Source of the DNA: Arthrobacter sp. StoSoilB22
Lineage (GTDB): Bacteria; Actinomycetota; Actinomycetes; Actinomycetales; Micrococcaceae
Assembly: GCF_019977315.1 (NCBI RefSeq)
Contig: NZ_AP024652.1
Coordinates: forward strand, 620,001 to 684,000
Reading direction: 5' to 3'
Length of the DNA stretch: 64,000 nucleotides
Part shown: piece by piece, positions 42,082 through 51,250 of the stretch
Layout: every line of letters begins with the position of its first letter
Numbering within the stretch: the first letter of the stretch is position 1
Translations under genes and position numbers: made by a program
Notes under the pieces: generated by a model
Told to the model about the DNA's origin: nothing
The model's database searches: none
Seen by the model: only the letters and a program-made list of their open reading frames with translations

Positions 42082-42609
42082 CTACCATCCGGCCGTGCCC
42101 GGACCGCCCTTGAACGGGCCCACAATCTGCCGGGTGATCCAGCCGCCATAAAAGCCGCCTTCCTGGAACGTCACCTGCTCACCGTCCACCGTGCAGGCTT
42201 CCATGTTTTCCGGATACAGGGCCACCCGTGTGCTCAGGGCCTCGAAGCCCCGGGTCGGGTGTGGGTACGTCCAACCGCCGCGCTCAACAACCGTCCCGCC
42301 GGCAGCGATAGTGAAATAGCTCGCCTGCCCCTTGAATTCGCAGAATGTGGTGCCCCCAACAGGAATAAGAACACCTTCCGGGAAGGCATCCAACGGCACG
42401 TAATAGACAGGAGGATGGCTGGTTTCCAACACCCTCACAGCATCGGTGGTGTCTACGATCACCTGACCTCCCAGCCGCACCACAACCCGCTCGGCACGCG
42501 GCTCAACCCGGGGCGGGCGCGGATAGTCCCACACCGATTCCTGACCGGGGGCCGGCTTGATGGGACGGGGGCGCCGGAAGACGCCGGAAACTCTGCCACT
42601 GGAGACCAT
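42082..42609 (-). CDS. DUF427 domain protein
   Basis: I start at ATG 42609 (175 residues); the longer frame overlaps the divergent gene's promoter. The protein contains the DUF427 core: RAERVVVRLGGQVIVDTTDA, PPVYYVPLDAFPEGVL, TTFCEFKGQASYFTI, and WTYPHPTRGFEALSTRVALY. A tail reads VTFQEGGFYGGWITRQIVGP, frequent in actinobacterial members. DUF427 forms a small beta-tent fold; its ligand is unknown. It lies 144 bp upstream of lysC on the same strand. Confidence 0.83.
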   Translation of the reverse strand: MVSSGRVSGVFRRPRPIKPAPGQESVWDYPRPPRVEPRAERVVVRLGGQVIVDTTDAVRVLETSHPPVYYVPLDAFPEGVLIPVGGTTFCEFKGQASYFTIAAGGTVVERGGWTYPHPTRGFEALSTRVALYPENMEACTVDGEQVTFQEGGFYGGWITRQIVGPFKGGPGTAGW

Positions 42610-42706
42610 GTCCCATAGTGGCACGCTTGGCTGGGATCTCCCCGTGAAGTTTTGGGCGTATCCGTGGCAGCGTGCCCGGCGTACCATCCATTCATGAGGA
42701 GTGCGA

Positions 42707-43801
42707 GTGGCGATGGCCGGCGTTCCTGACCGCCCACGCGGTCCGGGTCCAACCCATGAACCCGAATACGAAGTGATCGGCGGCGTGATCGACGATCAGC
42801 CCTCCGGCTTTGATCGCACCAGTCCAAGGACTGGGTCTCCGGGCAGACCCGCCCCGCAGTTCGGGACAGCCGTGGCCGTTGCATGGCACAGCGCCCGGAC
42901 ATCTTTTACCTCGTGGAGGTTCTGGGTGGCCTGCGCCTTGGGGATTGCGGCCGCTTGGGGATCAGCTGCCGCTGTGATTGCGGTAGGGGAAGCCAACGGG
43001 TGGTTCGACGTCAGGGTTCCAAGCGCCATCTACCTGATCACGGCGGTGTTCCTGGCACTTGCCGCCGCCGTGTTAGGCGCGATGTGGGGCTTCCGTCATT
43101 CCCATGGGCGCATACCCGTTCTTCTGCTGTCAGGCGCCATGCGAGGGATGGCGTTGGCTGCACTGGCCGGTTGTTTCCTGCTCGGGGTGGGCAGCAGTGT
43201 GGGTGGGCCGACCGCGCTGACCGGTGCCGCCGTCGTGGTGATTGTCCTCGAAGTAGCCCTGTTCGGGCTGATCGGTGCAGGTGCACGGACGTGCTTTGCC
43301 ACAGCGGCGCCGGGTGCGGCGTTGGCCGCCGTAGTGGTGGCATTCCTCTGCTTAGGCAACGTTGTTGTCACGGCCCTGCTGCTTCCTGGCACCACCGGAA
43401 TGGACCAGGCGTCAGTACCGGTGAATGTGGAGCGGGACGGTGCGGGGCGGGTCATTGCCTACGAATGTGTGGGCGAGCTCCGGCCTGTGGAGGTATCCCA
43501 CACCGAACGGGTGGCATGGATCTCTGCCGCGAATCCCGCCCTGCTCCTGGGCAGCATCGGGGCGGACTTTGTCTCCAACGACAACGAACTGGGCTGGGTC
43601 CTGGCCGGGCTGCAGTCTGCAGCCGACGGTCCATCACGAGAAGTGCCGTGCCTCCGCGGAGAATCAAGCACCAGCCGTGCGCCGTCCATGCCAGTGGCGC
43701 TGACAGGCTTGGTGCTGCAGGCACTCACGGCCGCGCTGGTGCTGGTTCCGGGACGCTGGCTGGCTGCGAGGAGGCTGCGAACTAGTCCGCGTTCCGGCTA
43801 G
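42707..43801 (+). CDS. polytopic membrane protein, unknown function
   Basis: GAGGAG (42696-42701) precedes GTG 42707; ATG 42713 is an alternative start. The product of about 364 residues has a cytoplasmic, Pro-rich N-terminus (about 50 residues) and around six membrane segments: FWVACALGIAAAWGSAAAVI, IYLITAVFLALAAAVLGAMW, GMALAALAGCFLLGVGSSVG, ALTGAAVVVIVLEVALFGLI, ALAAVVVAFLCLGNVVVTAL and a C-terminal VALTGLVLQALTAALVLVPG. A hydrophilic loop of about 110 residues with two Cys separates the last two. I do not recognise the family. Its stop overlaps the convergent DHFR-like gene by 4 nt. Confidence 0.72.
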   Translation: MAMAGVPDRPRGPGPTHEPEYEVIGGVIDDQPSGFDRTSPRTGSPGRPAPQFGTAVAVAWHSARTSFTSWRFWVACALGIAAAWGSAAAVIAVGEANGWFDVRVPSAIYLITAVFLALAAAVLGAMWGFRHSHGRIPVLLLSGAMRGMALAALAGCFLLGVGSSVGGPTALTGAAVVVIVLEVALFGLIGAGARTCFATAAPGAALAAVVVAFLCLGNVVVTALLLPGTTGMDQASVPVNVERDGAGRVIAYECVGELRPVEVSHTERVAWISAANPALLLGSIGADFVSNDNELGWVLAGLQSAADGPSREVPCLRGESSTSRAPSMPVALTGLVLQALTAALVLVPGRWLAARRLRTSPRSG

Positions 43802-44385
43802 CCCCGTCGCACGTACTCGGAAACCACCACGCCCGAGCCGAACGCCGTCGTCGAAACCTCATCGAAGGCGCTGGGCTGATAGGCGCCGGGCGCAAACAGT
43901 GGGATGCCGTCGCCAAAGAGGAGCGGGTTGCGTTTGAGCACCAGCCTGTCGATCTCCCCGGAAAGCCGGGTGGCCAACGTGCCACCGCCGCACAGCCAGA
44001 TGGAGTTGCCCGGCCCGGATTTCAACCGGCGCACCACTTCCACCGGGTCCTCGGACGTCAACGTCAGGTTCGGGTGCTCGCCAGGAATGTCTGCCCCAGT
44101 CCGGGTCCGCGAGAAAACCACCTGCTGCAGATGCTGATACGGGCTTGTCATGCCCACCGGCAGGCCCACCGCGTAGGTATTCCAGCCCATCACCACGGTG
44201 TCGAACATGGTCCCGGTGCGTTCGATGCCAAAGGCGTCGGCAATCGCAGTGGGAATGGCATCTGAGAACCGCGCATTCAAGGCGGCCATGTGGTCGCCCT
44301 CCACCGGAAACGCGTCAAACTCGCCTCCAGGGCCGGCAATATAGCCGTCCAGGCTCACAGCAACGTAGTACACAAGTTCTCGCAC
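43798..44385 (-). CDS. dihydrofolate reductase-like (RibD C-terminal) protein
   Basis: The 195-residue protein begins ELVYYVAVSLDGYIAGPGGE, has TVVMGWNTYAVGLPVG, SIWLCGGGTLATRLSGEIDR and RNPLLFGDGIPLFAPGAY. These are landmarks of the RibD_C/DHFR-like oxidoreductase group that binds NADPH. Stand-alone members are common in Actinobacteria and mostly have unknown substrates. No riboflavin genes are nearby. The gene is convergent with the membrane protein gene, sharing 4 bp at the ends. Confidence 0.87.
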   Translation of the reverse strand: MRELVYYVAVSLDGYIAGPGGEFDAFPVEGDHMAALNARFSDAIPTAIADAFGIERTGTMFDTVVMGWNTYAVGLPVGMTSPYQHLQQVVFSRTRTGADIPGEHPNLTLTSEDPVEVVRRLKSGPGNSIWLCGGGTLATRLSGEIDRLVLKRNPLLFGDGIPLFAPGAYQPSAFDEVSTTAFGSGVVVSEYVRRG

Positions 44386-44421
44386 GGGACCCCAATCACG
44401 GTTGATGTTGTGACTGCGAGA

Positions 44422-45021
44422 CTACAACAGCGCGTTGCGCCTGCCCTCGAACGCCCTGCCGAGCGTGACTTCGTCCGCGTACTCCAGGTCCCCGCCTACG
44501 GGAAGGCCGGAGGCCAGCCGAGTCACGGTGATGCCTATCGACTTGAGCATGCGGGCAAGGTAAGTGGCTGTAGCTTCGCCCTCAAGGTTGGGGTCCGTGG
44601 CGATGATGATTTCCTGGATGGCGCCGTCGTTGAGGCGCGTGAGGAGTTCACGAATGCGCAACTGCTCCGGACCGACGCCTGCGATGGGATTAATTGCCCC
44701 GCCCAGCACGTGATAACGGCCGCGGAAGGACCGCGTGCGCTCAACGGCCAGGACGTCCTTGGACTCTTCCACGACGCAGATGACCGACGGATCACGACGC
44801 TGGTCGCGGCAGATATTGCACGTTTCCTGCTCGGTCACGTTAAAGCACACGGTGCAGAACTTCACCCGTTCCTTGACCGTGGTGATGGCCGTGACCAGGC
44901 GCTTCATATCCTCAGGATCGGCCTCAAGAATGTGGAACGCCAGGCGCTGCGCTGATTTGGGGCCCACACCGGGAAGCCGGCCGAGCTCATCAATCAGCTC
45001 TTGAACTGCACCTTCGTACAC
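44422..45021 (-). CDS. recR: recombination mediator protein RecR
   Basis: The 199-residue protein has a helix-hairpin-helix ([18 protein letters not shown], residues 15-32), a zinc finger with Cys56, Cys59, Cys68 and Cys71 ([20 protein letters not shown]) and a Toprim domain ([35 protein letters not shown]). It helps load RecA at gaps with RecF and RecO. It is 33 nt after dnaX on the same strand and almost certainly co-transcribed. The small ybaB gene often found between them is absent. Confidence 0.95.
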   Translation of the reverse strand: MYEGAVQELIDELGRLPGVGPKSAQRLAFHILEADPEDMKRLVTAITTVKERVKFCTVCFNVTEQETCNICRDQRRDPSVICVVEESKDVLAVERTRSFRGRYHVLGGAINPIAGVGPEQLRIRELLTRLNDGAIQEIIIATDPNLEGEATATYLARMLKSIGITVTRLASGLPVGGDLEYADEVTLGRAFEGRRNALL

Positions 45022-45054
45022 AATGTCCTCGTTAGGTTGAAATCAATGCTGGAG

Positions 45055-48000
45055 TCAGCGGGGCTGCAGGGGAGAACCGTCCAAGGCGCGCTCTTCAATC
45101 AGCTTCCCGCCCAGAATACGCTCCACGGCAGCCCGCCCAAAGACACGGGATTCTTCGATGGTTTCGTCTTCCGGACTGGGAATGTCCTCCGTCACGGAGG
45201 CGGGGGCTGCCTGGGTCCGTGCGGGTGCCTGAACACGGCCCGCTTGGGCTTCGGGGCTGTTGGTCAACCGCTGGTACAGGCTCTGGCGACCATTCGGACT
45301 TCCCGACGGCGCGGCCTCCTCCAGTGTGGCTACCGAACCGTGCGCTTCCTCGGGTTGCGTCGCCAAGGATGGCCAGGTTGCCGGTGCGTTGCTGGCAGAC
45401 GGGGCGGCGCTACTTGCCGGGGCGGGCATCGATTGGGTCGCGGGCCAGCTCGACGCCGGTGCGACGTCCCAGCTGGAGCTCGGGTTCTGCTCCGCGTTGG
45501 TGGGATGGCCGTAGGCAGCGGTGGCTGCTTCCGGCACCTGCGCTGCGGCGGGTTCGTAGTCAGGGGCGTCCGTTGCCGGGGCGACATCTTGGGCCGCTTC
45601 GGCGGGTTTCCTGCCCACATTGGACTCGGTGCCTACAACCCACGTCCCAGGCGCTTGCTCGACTGCACGGGACCACGGATCCTCGGACGCGTTGCCACGT
45701 GCTGCCTGGGACGGGCTGGCCGCTGCGGGGGCAGCCGATTGCGTGCTGGTACGGCCGTAGCCCGAAGGCGGCTCCCAATCCGCAGGAGGCTCTTCATCCA
45801 GAGGCGGCGCGTCTTCGTCCAGCGGCGGACCCCAATCGTCGTCAGGGTACGAGTAATCGCCGGAGGGCTCGGGAGCCGGGGCCGGGACGGCTTCCGGTGC
45901 CACTGCAGCTGCCGGTGCAGCAGCCTGTGGGGGAGCTACTGGCGTGGCGGCCGGTGCGGATGCCGCCGTCGCCGAAGCGGGTGCGAGACCCCAGGCGGAG
46001 TCGACAGCTGACACCGGCGCCGGCGTCGAGGCTGCGTCCGCGGTGGCTGACGTAACATCTGCTGCTGTTTCCACAGGGGACCCGGCACCAGCCGACGCCT
46101 GGGCGCTTGCTGGTGCCGCAGCAGCCGGAATGTCCCGGCTAGTAGGTGCTTTTGGGTTTGGCTCAGAGCTCGCTGAGCTGTTGCCGCCAGCGACCGCGAC
46201 GATCTGGCAGTCGATGCCGATGGTCTTATGAATCGCCTGCCGAAGGTTCTCGGAGTGATCCGCACGCCCGAACGCACCAGCAAGACCGCCCGTGGTGAAT
46301 GCCAACGTCAGCACCTGGCCGTCGAATTGGGCCACTTGGGCATTCGGTTCCACGAGAGCCCAGGTACTGCGCTTGATCTTGGTCAGCGTCTGAAGAACGT
46401 CCGGCCATGCACGGCGCAGAGCCTCCACGTCGCCGCTGCCACCTGGGGTCGGAGCCTGGGCCTGCGCCGGAGCTGGAGCTGGTGCTGGGGCCTGCGCCGG
46501 AGCTGGAGCCGGAGCTGGCGCCTGAACGGCAGGCTGCGGCGCTGCCTGGTGCGTCGCCGTTGCCTGCGCCGGGGCTGCCCGCTGAACCTGCGGAGCTGCC
46601 TGCGACGGGGGAGGGGTGAGAGCTTGAACAGGTGGGGTTTGGTGTGCTGGTGCCGGGACAGGAGCGGCTTGGGCCGCAGCAGCTTCCGGTGCAGCAGCCC
46701 GGGAAGATCGTTCAGCAGCCGGACGATCTTCGATGGGCCAATCGCTGGTGGATACTCGCGGTGCTGTAATGGCGTCGCGTGATCCACTACTGGTTGACGG
46801 CTCGGGAGCGGCGGGGGCCGCGGCGGCAGGGGCTTCCGCTGGCGCCGGAGTTACCGGAGTTGCCGGGGCGAGCGGCGCAGCTGCCTGCGAGGTAGCCGCA
46901 GCTGCGGGTGGGCCGGCAGCGACAGCCGGTGCGCCGGCGTCGCCCGCGTAATTCAGGCGCCGTTCCACGCGGTCGATGCGGGCCGCGATACCCCGCTCCG
47001 TCTGCTCGGAACTGGGCAGGAGGATGCGGGCACACAACAGCTCAAGGTGGAGGCGCGGCGATGTGGCCCCGGTCATTTCCGTGAGCGCGGTATTGGTGAC
47101 GTCTGCAGCCCGGGACAGCTCGGCTGCCCCAAGGTTGGTTGCCTGGTTGCGCATCCGGGCGATCTGGTCCGCCGGCATACCGCGGAGGATGGCCTGCGCG
47201 CTCTCGGGCATCGCTTGGACAATGATGAGGTCGCGGAAACGCTCCAGAAGGTCTTCAACGAAGCGCCGGGGATCGTGGCCGGTTTGGATGACGCGGTCCA
47301 CGGCTTTGAAGACCACTGCGGCGTCGGACGCTGCGACGGCGTCCACGATGTCATCCAGCAAGGAAGCGTGCGTGTAGCCGAGCAGGGCAACAGCGAGCTC
47401 GTAATCCAGGCCGTTTGGTCCGGCGCCGGCCATGAGCTGGTCCAGGACGGACAAGGTGTCGCGAACGGAACCGCCGCCTGCGCGGATGACCAGCGAAAGA
47501 ACGCCGGGAGCGACAGGAACATTCTCCTGCTGGCAAAGGAGTTCGAGGTACTGCATGAGCGGCTCGGGTGGCACCAGCCGGAAGGGGTAGTGGTGCGTGC
47601 GGGAGCGAATGGTCCCGATGACCTTGTCCGGCTCCGTGGTGGCGAAGATGAACTTGATGTGTTCCGGCGGCTCTTCGACGATCTTGAGCAGTGCGTTGAA
47701 GCCGGCCGACGTGACCATGTGGGCCTCGTCAATGATGAAGATCTTGTAGCGGTCACGAACCGGGGCGAACGTTGCGCGTTCGCGGAGATCGCGGGCGTCG
47801 TCAACGCCACCGTGGCTGGCGGCATCGATCTCGATGACATCCAGCGAGCCGGAGCCGCCGCGTGCGAGTTCGATGCAACTGGGGCACAGGCCGCAGGGGG
47901 TGTCGGTGGGTCCCTCGGCGCAGTTAAGGCAGCGGGCCAGGATGCGTGCGGACGTGGTCTTGCCGCAGCCGCGGGGGCCGGAGAAGAGGTAGGCGTGGTT

Positions 48001-48114
48001 CACACGGTTCTTGCGGAGCGCCGTCATCAGCGGCTCCGTGACGTGTTCCTGCCCGATAACGTCCGCGAAAGAGTCCGGGCGATACCTTCGATACAGGGCA
48101 GTTGTAACAGTCAC
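45055..48114 (-). CDS. dnaX: DNA polymerase III subunits gamma and tau
   Basis: This large 1019-residue clamp-loader subunit has an AAA+ ATPase in its first 370 residues: Walker A GPRGCGKTTSARI (about 46-58), zinc cysteines 65, 74, 77 and 80, Walker B IFIIDEAHMV, and sensor IRSRTHHYPFR. About 380-560 and 650-960 are very rich in Ala and Pro (runs such as APAPAPAPAQ). A structured patch around 565-650 (RRAWPDVLQTLTKIKRSTWA) corresponds to the tau-type domain. The length is far above that of E. coli (643). The start is GTG. The SRP RNA gene lies directly upstream. Confidence 0.95.
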   Translation of the reverse strand: MTVTTALYRRYRPDSFADVIGQEHVTEPLMTALRKNRVNHAYLFSGPRGCGKTTSARILARCLNCAEGPTDTPCGLCPSCIELARGGSGSLDVIEIDAASHGGVDDARDLRERATFAPVRDRYKIFIIDEAHMVTSAGFNALLKIVEEPPEHIKFIFATTEPDKVIGTIRSRTHHYPFRLVPPEPLMQYLELLCQQENVPVAPGVLSLVIRAGGGSVRDTLSVLDQLMAGAGPNGLDYELAVALLGYTHASLLDDIVDAVAASDAAVVFKAVDRVIQTGHDPRRFVEDLLERFRDLIIVQAMPESAQAILRGMPADQIARMRNQATNLGAAELSRAADVTNTALTEMTGATSPRLHLELLCARILLPSSEQTERGIAARIDRVERRLNYAGDAGAPAVAAGPPAAAATSQAAAPLAPATPVTPAPAEAPAAAAPAAPEPSTSSGSRDAITAPRVSTSDWPIEDRPAAERSSRAAAPEAAAAQAAPVPAPAHQTPPVQALTPPPSQAAPQVQRAAPAQATATHQAAPQPAVQAPAPAPAPAQAPAPAPAPAQAQAPTPGGSGDVEALRRAWPDVLQTLTKIKRSTWALVEPNAQVAQFDGQVLTLAFTTGGLAGAFGRADHSENLRQAIHKTIGIDCQIVAVAGGNSSASSEPNPKAPTSRDIPAAAAPASAQASAGAGSPVETAADVTSATADAASTPAPVSAVDSAWGLAPASATAASAPAATPVAPPQAAAPAAAVAPEAVPAPAPEPSGDYSYPDDDWGPPLDEDAPPLDEEPPADWEPPSGYGRTSTQSAAPAAASPSQAARGNASEDPWSRAVEQAPGTWVVGTESNVGRKPAEAAQDVAPATDAPDYEPAAAQVPEAATAAYGHPTNAEQNPSSSWDVAPASSWPATQSMPAPASSAAPSASNAPATWPSLATQPEEAHGSVATLEEAAPSGSPNGRQSLYQRLTNSPEAQAGRVQAPARTQAAPASVTEDIPSPEDETIEESRVFGRAAVERILGGKLIEERALDGSPLQPR

Positions 48115-48154
48115 AAGTGAAACCTACCTATAGAGACTGACATTTAAATAAGTG

Positions 48155-48241
48155 ACCCCTCATGCACCCGCCAGAGCCCATCTACCCTTGCTACCTTCCG
48201 GTCCTGGGGGAGTTCAACAGGATGACGCCACATGAGGGGCC
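48155..48241 (-). ncRNA. ffs: signal recognition particle RNA (4.5S type)
   Basis: On the minus strand the ends pair (CCCCTCATG with CATGAGGGG). The apical loop has the conserved CCAGGACCGGAAGGTAGCA, which matches the CAGGxCCGGAAGGxAGCA of bacterial SRP RNA that binds Ffh. Position directly upstream of dnaX is the classical actinobacterial location. The RNA directs membrane proteins to the translocon. TAAGCT on the minus strand (48249-48254) is a likely -10. The boundaries may be off by a few bases. Confidence 0.9.
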
Positions 48242-48332
48242 GTCGACAAGCTTACCCGAACTTGGGTTGGGGTTCGAATCGGCTCGAAGGGCTGTGGATA
48301 AGGCTCGACGGCGGGTGGTTAGGATGCGTAAA

Positions 48333-48656
48333 TCACCGCCACCCATTCACCGGCCACGTCATGAAAGCCGGCTCCTCGTAAGGGTGCGCCGCCCGCAGAG
48401 CCAGCACCACGCCGTCGAGCCTGTCCTCCTCGACCACGCACTCAACACGTACTTCGGGCACCTGCTCCTCAATCCCAACCTCGCCGATAGCGGGCCGTGC
48501 TCCCGGCAGAGGCGTGAAGCGCCCCGTGCCCGGTGCGGTGAAGGCGCAGTGCGAGTAGTTCCCTATTCGGCCCCCGCCGGCGTCGCCGATGGCCAGGAGG
48601 ACCTCTTCACTGTGGGTCTCTGGTACGTAAACCACCAAGGCGTGGAGCTGCGTCAT
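48333..48656 (-). CDS. NIF3/YqfO-like C-terminal domain protein
   Basis: The 107-residue product is close to the insert domain of NIF3-family proteins: LHALVVYVPETHSEEVLLAI, IGNYSHCAFTAPGTGRFTP and LPGARPAIGEVGIEEQVPEV. It ends with VVLALRAAHPYEEPAFMTWP. The AHPYEEPA motif and GxGRFxP signature are diagnostic. The domain is PII/CutA-like; the isolated form has no defined activity, but metal or ligand binding is likely. It lies upstream of ffs and dnaX on the same strand. Confidence 0.85.
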   Translation of the reverse strand: MTQLHALVVYVPETHSEEVLLAIGDAGGGRIGNYSHCAFTAPGTGRFTPLPGARPAIGEVGIEEQVPEVRVECVVEEDRLDGVVLALRAAHPYEEPAFMTWPVNGWR

Positions 48657-48960
48657 GGGGACATCCTGTCAACAAACTTCGGCTACAAACAGGTCTCAAC
48701 CATTGCAAATCACCCGGCCTCAGCGGACCATGGGTATGTACACCGATTGGGGCAATCTCAAGATTGTGAGCTGCGGGGCCTGGGAGCGAGGGGCCGGACC
48801 CGGCAGCTCAACGTTGTACCGCAAGAATGGGCGCGTTGGGGGCGTCCATTTTTCCGTTAACGAGCCCTCCTTCGAGGGTGCTTGGACGTGGCAAATCAGC
48901 CCGATTACACGATGCCGAAATTCTCAGGTACAGTAGTATCTGCTTTCGAATCGGAAGCAA
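48657..48960. other. interval between NIF3-like gene and tRNA-Ser, nothing coding seen
   Basis: These 304 bases have short frames only, with no ribosome sites or family similarity. The right end near 48931-48940 contains A/T-rich TACAGTAGTAT, a plausible tRNA promoter -10 area. The rest shows no repeat or RNA structure I can support. Confidence 0.5.
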
Positions 48961-49045
48961 GGAGAATTCGCCTAGCGGCCTATGGCGCACGCCTGGAACG
49001 CGTGTTGGGTTAACGCCCTCGGGGGTTCAAATCCCCCATTCTCCG
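48961..49045 (+). tRNA. tRNA-Ser (anticodon GGA)
   Basis: The acceptor GGAGAAT pairs with ATTCTCC. The D-arm is GCC...GGC. The anticodon stem CACGC/GCGTG holds the loop CTGGAAC, so the anticodon is GGA. A long variable arm (TTGGGTTAACGCCCTC) marks a class II tRNA, and the T-arm is GGGGG-TTCAAAT-CCCCC. CCA is not encoded (GCC follows). It decodes UCC and UCU serine codons. Confidence 0.97.
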
Positions 49046-49050
49046 CCGAA

Positions 49051-49085
49051 AAAGGCTCCGGGATCCACGTGATCCCGGAGCCTTT
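49051..49085 (+). terminator. tRNA-Ser terminator
   Basis: AAAGGCTCCGGGATC (49051-49065) pairs perfectly with GATCCCGGAGCCTTT (49071-49085), loop CACGT, followed by CTCTTT. Confidence 0.95.
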
Positions 49086-49235
49086 CTCTTTGCCCAAAAT
49101 TCGGCTCCCGCCATGATGGTTTTCCGGCATAAGGTCCGCACATTCCGAGCACGCCATTTGTCCTATGACGCGCTTTGCCGGACCTCTATGCCCTCCTAGG
49201 ATTGCGTGGACTTGTTCGCAACCAGAGGGGATCCG

Positions 49236-50204
49236 GTGTCGGACCTTAGTGCGGCCCTGCCGAGTCGGGCTCGGGCGGCGGACCTGGACGCAATCAGGCT
49301 TATCGGAATCGCTGCCGTAGTGGTTGGGCATGTCTGGACGGCCGGGCCGTTCACTGACGCCCTGTTCGCGTGGCATGTCCCCGTATTTTTCATCCTGACG
49401 GGCTATCTATGGAAACCGGGCCGGACGGTGCGCGATGAGATCACCCGCCGCTCCAAGACGCTCCTGGTCCCGTACGTTGCTTGGCTGGCCGTCATCAGTG
49501 TCGCGTTCGCTTCCGTGGAGTACCTGCGCGGCGGATCCCTACCCGTCGAAGCACTCCGAAATGCAGTCTACGGCGGAGCTTTCGCGGTGCGACCATACTC
49601 CGCATTCTGGTTTGTACCGGTCCTCTTTTTCACGGCTGTGCTGTGCCGCTGGCTGGAACGCTTTCCGGCGTGGGTTGCGTGGATCATCGCTGGAATGGGG
49701 CTGGCAGCAAGCGTTATTGCGGGGGAGGTGATGGCAAGGACGCCGCTGGGAATAGCTTTGGCAGTGCCGTGCCTGGTGTTCGTCCTCGTCGGTCGCGCTT
49801 TGCCTGCCATGGTCCCACGCGTTCGCTATAGAACCGCCGTGGGCGTGGGTCTGGTACTTGCCGGCGTTGCCCTGACGGTGGGCGGTGCGGTGCGGCCGCT
49901 GAACATGAAAGACGGCGACTTCGGCACGGTCGCGTTGAGCGTGGTCAACGCATCAGCAATGAGCCTGGGGCTGATTCTTGTCTTCGCAGCGCTGTACCGC
50001 GGGGTTGGCCCGGCAGTGAATCGCCTGACGATCCAGCTGGCCTCCGCCGGGCTGGTGGTTGTTCTCACCCACGCATTTTTCCTCTACCTGCTCAACACGC
50101 CTGCGTCGGGAGCGATCTTGGACGCCGTTGTAGCTTTGGCGGTGCCCTTTGCTCTCGCCTTACTGGTGCTCCGGTCGCCGCTCCGCCGCTGGCTTGTGGG
50201 TTAG
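49236..50204 (+). CDS. acyltransferase 3 family membrane protein
   Basis: I choose GTG 49236, preceded by GAGGGG, over GTG 49206, which lies at the expected transcription start. The 322-residue protein has about ten membrane helices and the family motif RAADLDAIRLIGIAAVVVGH (catalytic His at the end), followed by WHVPVFFILTGYLWKPGRT. The family transfers acetyl or other acyl groups to sugars or glycopolymers of the envelope. The acceptor is unknown. The stop overlaps the convergent LysR gene by 4 nt. Confidence 0.87.
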   Translation: MSDLSAALPSRARAADLDAIRLIGIAAVVVGHVWTAGPFTDALFAWHVPVFFILTGYLWKPGRTVRDEITRRSKTLLVPYVAWLAVISVAFASVEYLRGGSLPVEALRNAVYGGAFAVRPYSAFWFVPVLFFTAVLCRWLERFPAWVAWIIAGMGLAASVIAGEVMARTPLGIALAVPCLVFVLVGRALPAMVPRVRYRTAVGVGLVLAGVALTVGGAVRPLNMKDGDFGTVALSVVNASAMSLGLILVFAALYRGVGPAVNRLTIQLASAGLVVVLTHAFFLYLLNTPASGAILDAVVALAVPFALALLVLRSPLRRWLVG

Positions 50205-51127
50205 CCGTCAGCCTGCTGCTCGGTATCTTTCTGCTGAGCGGCGGCCACCCGTTCCAGCACTTCCCGGCAGGCCAGAATTGCCGGGTGGATCCGGCCGGCC
50301 GTCCTGGTGGAGGTGAACACGGTTCGCTCCGGCAGGCCGGGAAGGTCCAGGAGTTGGACTGTGCGGCTGCGGCCGGTCCACACGAGGTCCGGCATGAGTG
50401 CCACGGCGTTCCCGGATTCGATGAGCCGGATTTGGGCTTGGAGGTCGGCTGTTTCGTAGCGCACGTCCGGCTCGAATCCCGCGGACCGGCAGGCCTGCTC
50501 TGCCCAATGCCGGGATGCTGCGCCGCGGGGTTCCATGACCCACGGCATGGACGCCGTGTCAGCGAGGGTGGCTACGGTTTCGCCGCCAAGTCCTACGGGG
50601 GGAGTGGCCAGCCGGATGGCGTCGCTGGTAAGGGTAACCCGGTCCAGGCCGCTATGGTGCGGGGCCGCGTGGCCCGGGTATTGCTCGGCCACCACAAGGT
50701 CGAAGTCCCGCGCCCACGTTTCGTAGAGTGCGGTCTCCGGTTCGCGCTGTGTCATCTCCACGCGTACCTCGGGATACTCCTGGCGCATGATGGTGAGGAA
50801 CTCAGGCAGCAACGCCAGTGCCGCGGACTGGAACACCGCCAGGCGCACGGTCCCGGTCACCGTGGACAGCGATGCCGCGAGCTCAGTTTCGGCTCGCTCC
50901 AAGGTTTCCAGCAGCGCAGCGGTGTGGGCCACCAGGATCTCCGCCTGCGGAGTCAACTGCACCCGACGCCCCGCTTTTCGCAGCAGTTCCACCCCCGCTT
51001 CCTTCTCCAATAGCGTCAGCTGCTGCGACACCGAAGAGGGGCTGTACTGCATCGCATCGGCTACCTCGGCGAGGGTTCCGCGGATCTTCAATTCGTGCAG
51101 CAAACGCAGCCTGCGGACGTCCAGCAC
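50201..51127 (-). CDS. LysR family regulator, probable control of putA
   Basis: The start GTG 51127 follows GGAGG by 5 nt; an upstream in-frame TTG lies next to that site. The 308-residue protein opens with the LysR helix-turn-helix: MLDVRRLRLLHELKIRGTLA, EVADAMQYSPSSVSQQLTLL, EKEAGVELLRKAGRRVQLTP. The effector domain follows. It is divergent from putA over 123 bp that hold a T-N11-A-like palindrome. Regulation of proline catabolism, possibly with proline as inducer, is the natural inference. Known proline regulators of other classes (PutR, PruR) differ from this one. Confidence 0.87.
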   Translation of the reverse strand: MLDVRRLRLLHELKIRGTLAEVADAMQYSPSSVSQQLTLLEKEAGVELLRKAGRRVQLTPQAEILVAHTAALLETLERAETELAASLSTVTGTVRLAVFQSAALALLPEFLTIMRQEYPEVRVEMTQREPETALYETWARDFDLVVAEQYPGHAAPHHSGLDRVTLTSDAIRLATPPVGLGGETVATLADTASMPWVMEPRGAASRHWAEQACRSAGFEPDVRYETADLQAQIRLIESGNAVALMPDLVWTGRSRTVQLLDLPGLPERTVFTSTRTAGRIHPAILACREVLERVAAAQQKDTEQQADG

Positions 51128-51155
51128 GGCAGCCTCCAAAGATTCGGGATGAGTA

Positions 51156-51185
51156 ATGAATATTCATCAGAAAAGATCGCTTTTC
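51156..51185. promoter_or_regulatory. operators between lysR-type gene and putA
   Basis: ATGAATATTCAT (51156-51167) is a perfect 12-bp palindrome of the type bound by LysR proteins. GAAAAG-ATCG-CTTTTC (51170-51185) is a second inverted repeat 2 bp away. Both lie in the divergent promoter gap, 66-95 bp before the putA ATG. Confidence 0.6.
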
Positions 51186-51250
51186 CTAACGTGATTGTAG
51201 ATCCATACTGATGGAAACAAACAAACTTCTCCGCCTCAGAAGGAGCCCCC

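Noticed and set aside
48657..48960. Short plus-strand frame upstream of tRNA-Ser
   Set aside because: No ribosome site and no recognisable sequence; runs into the tRNA promoter region.
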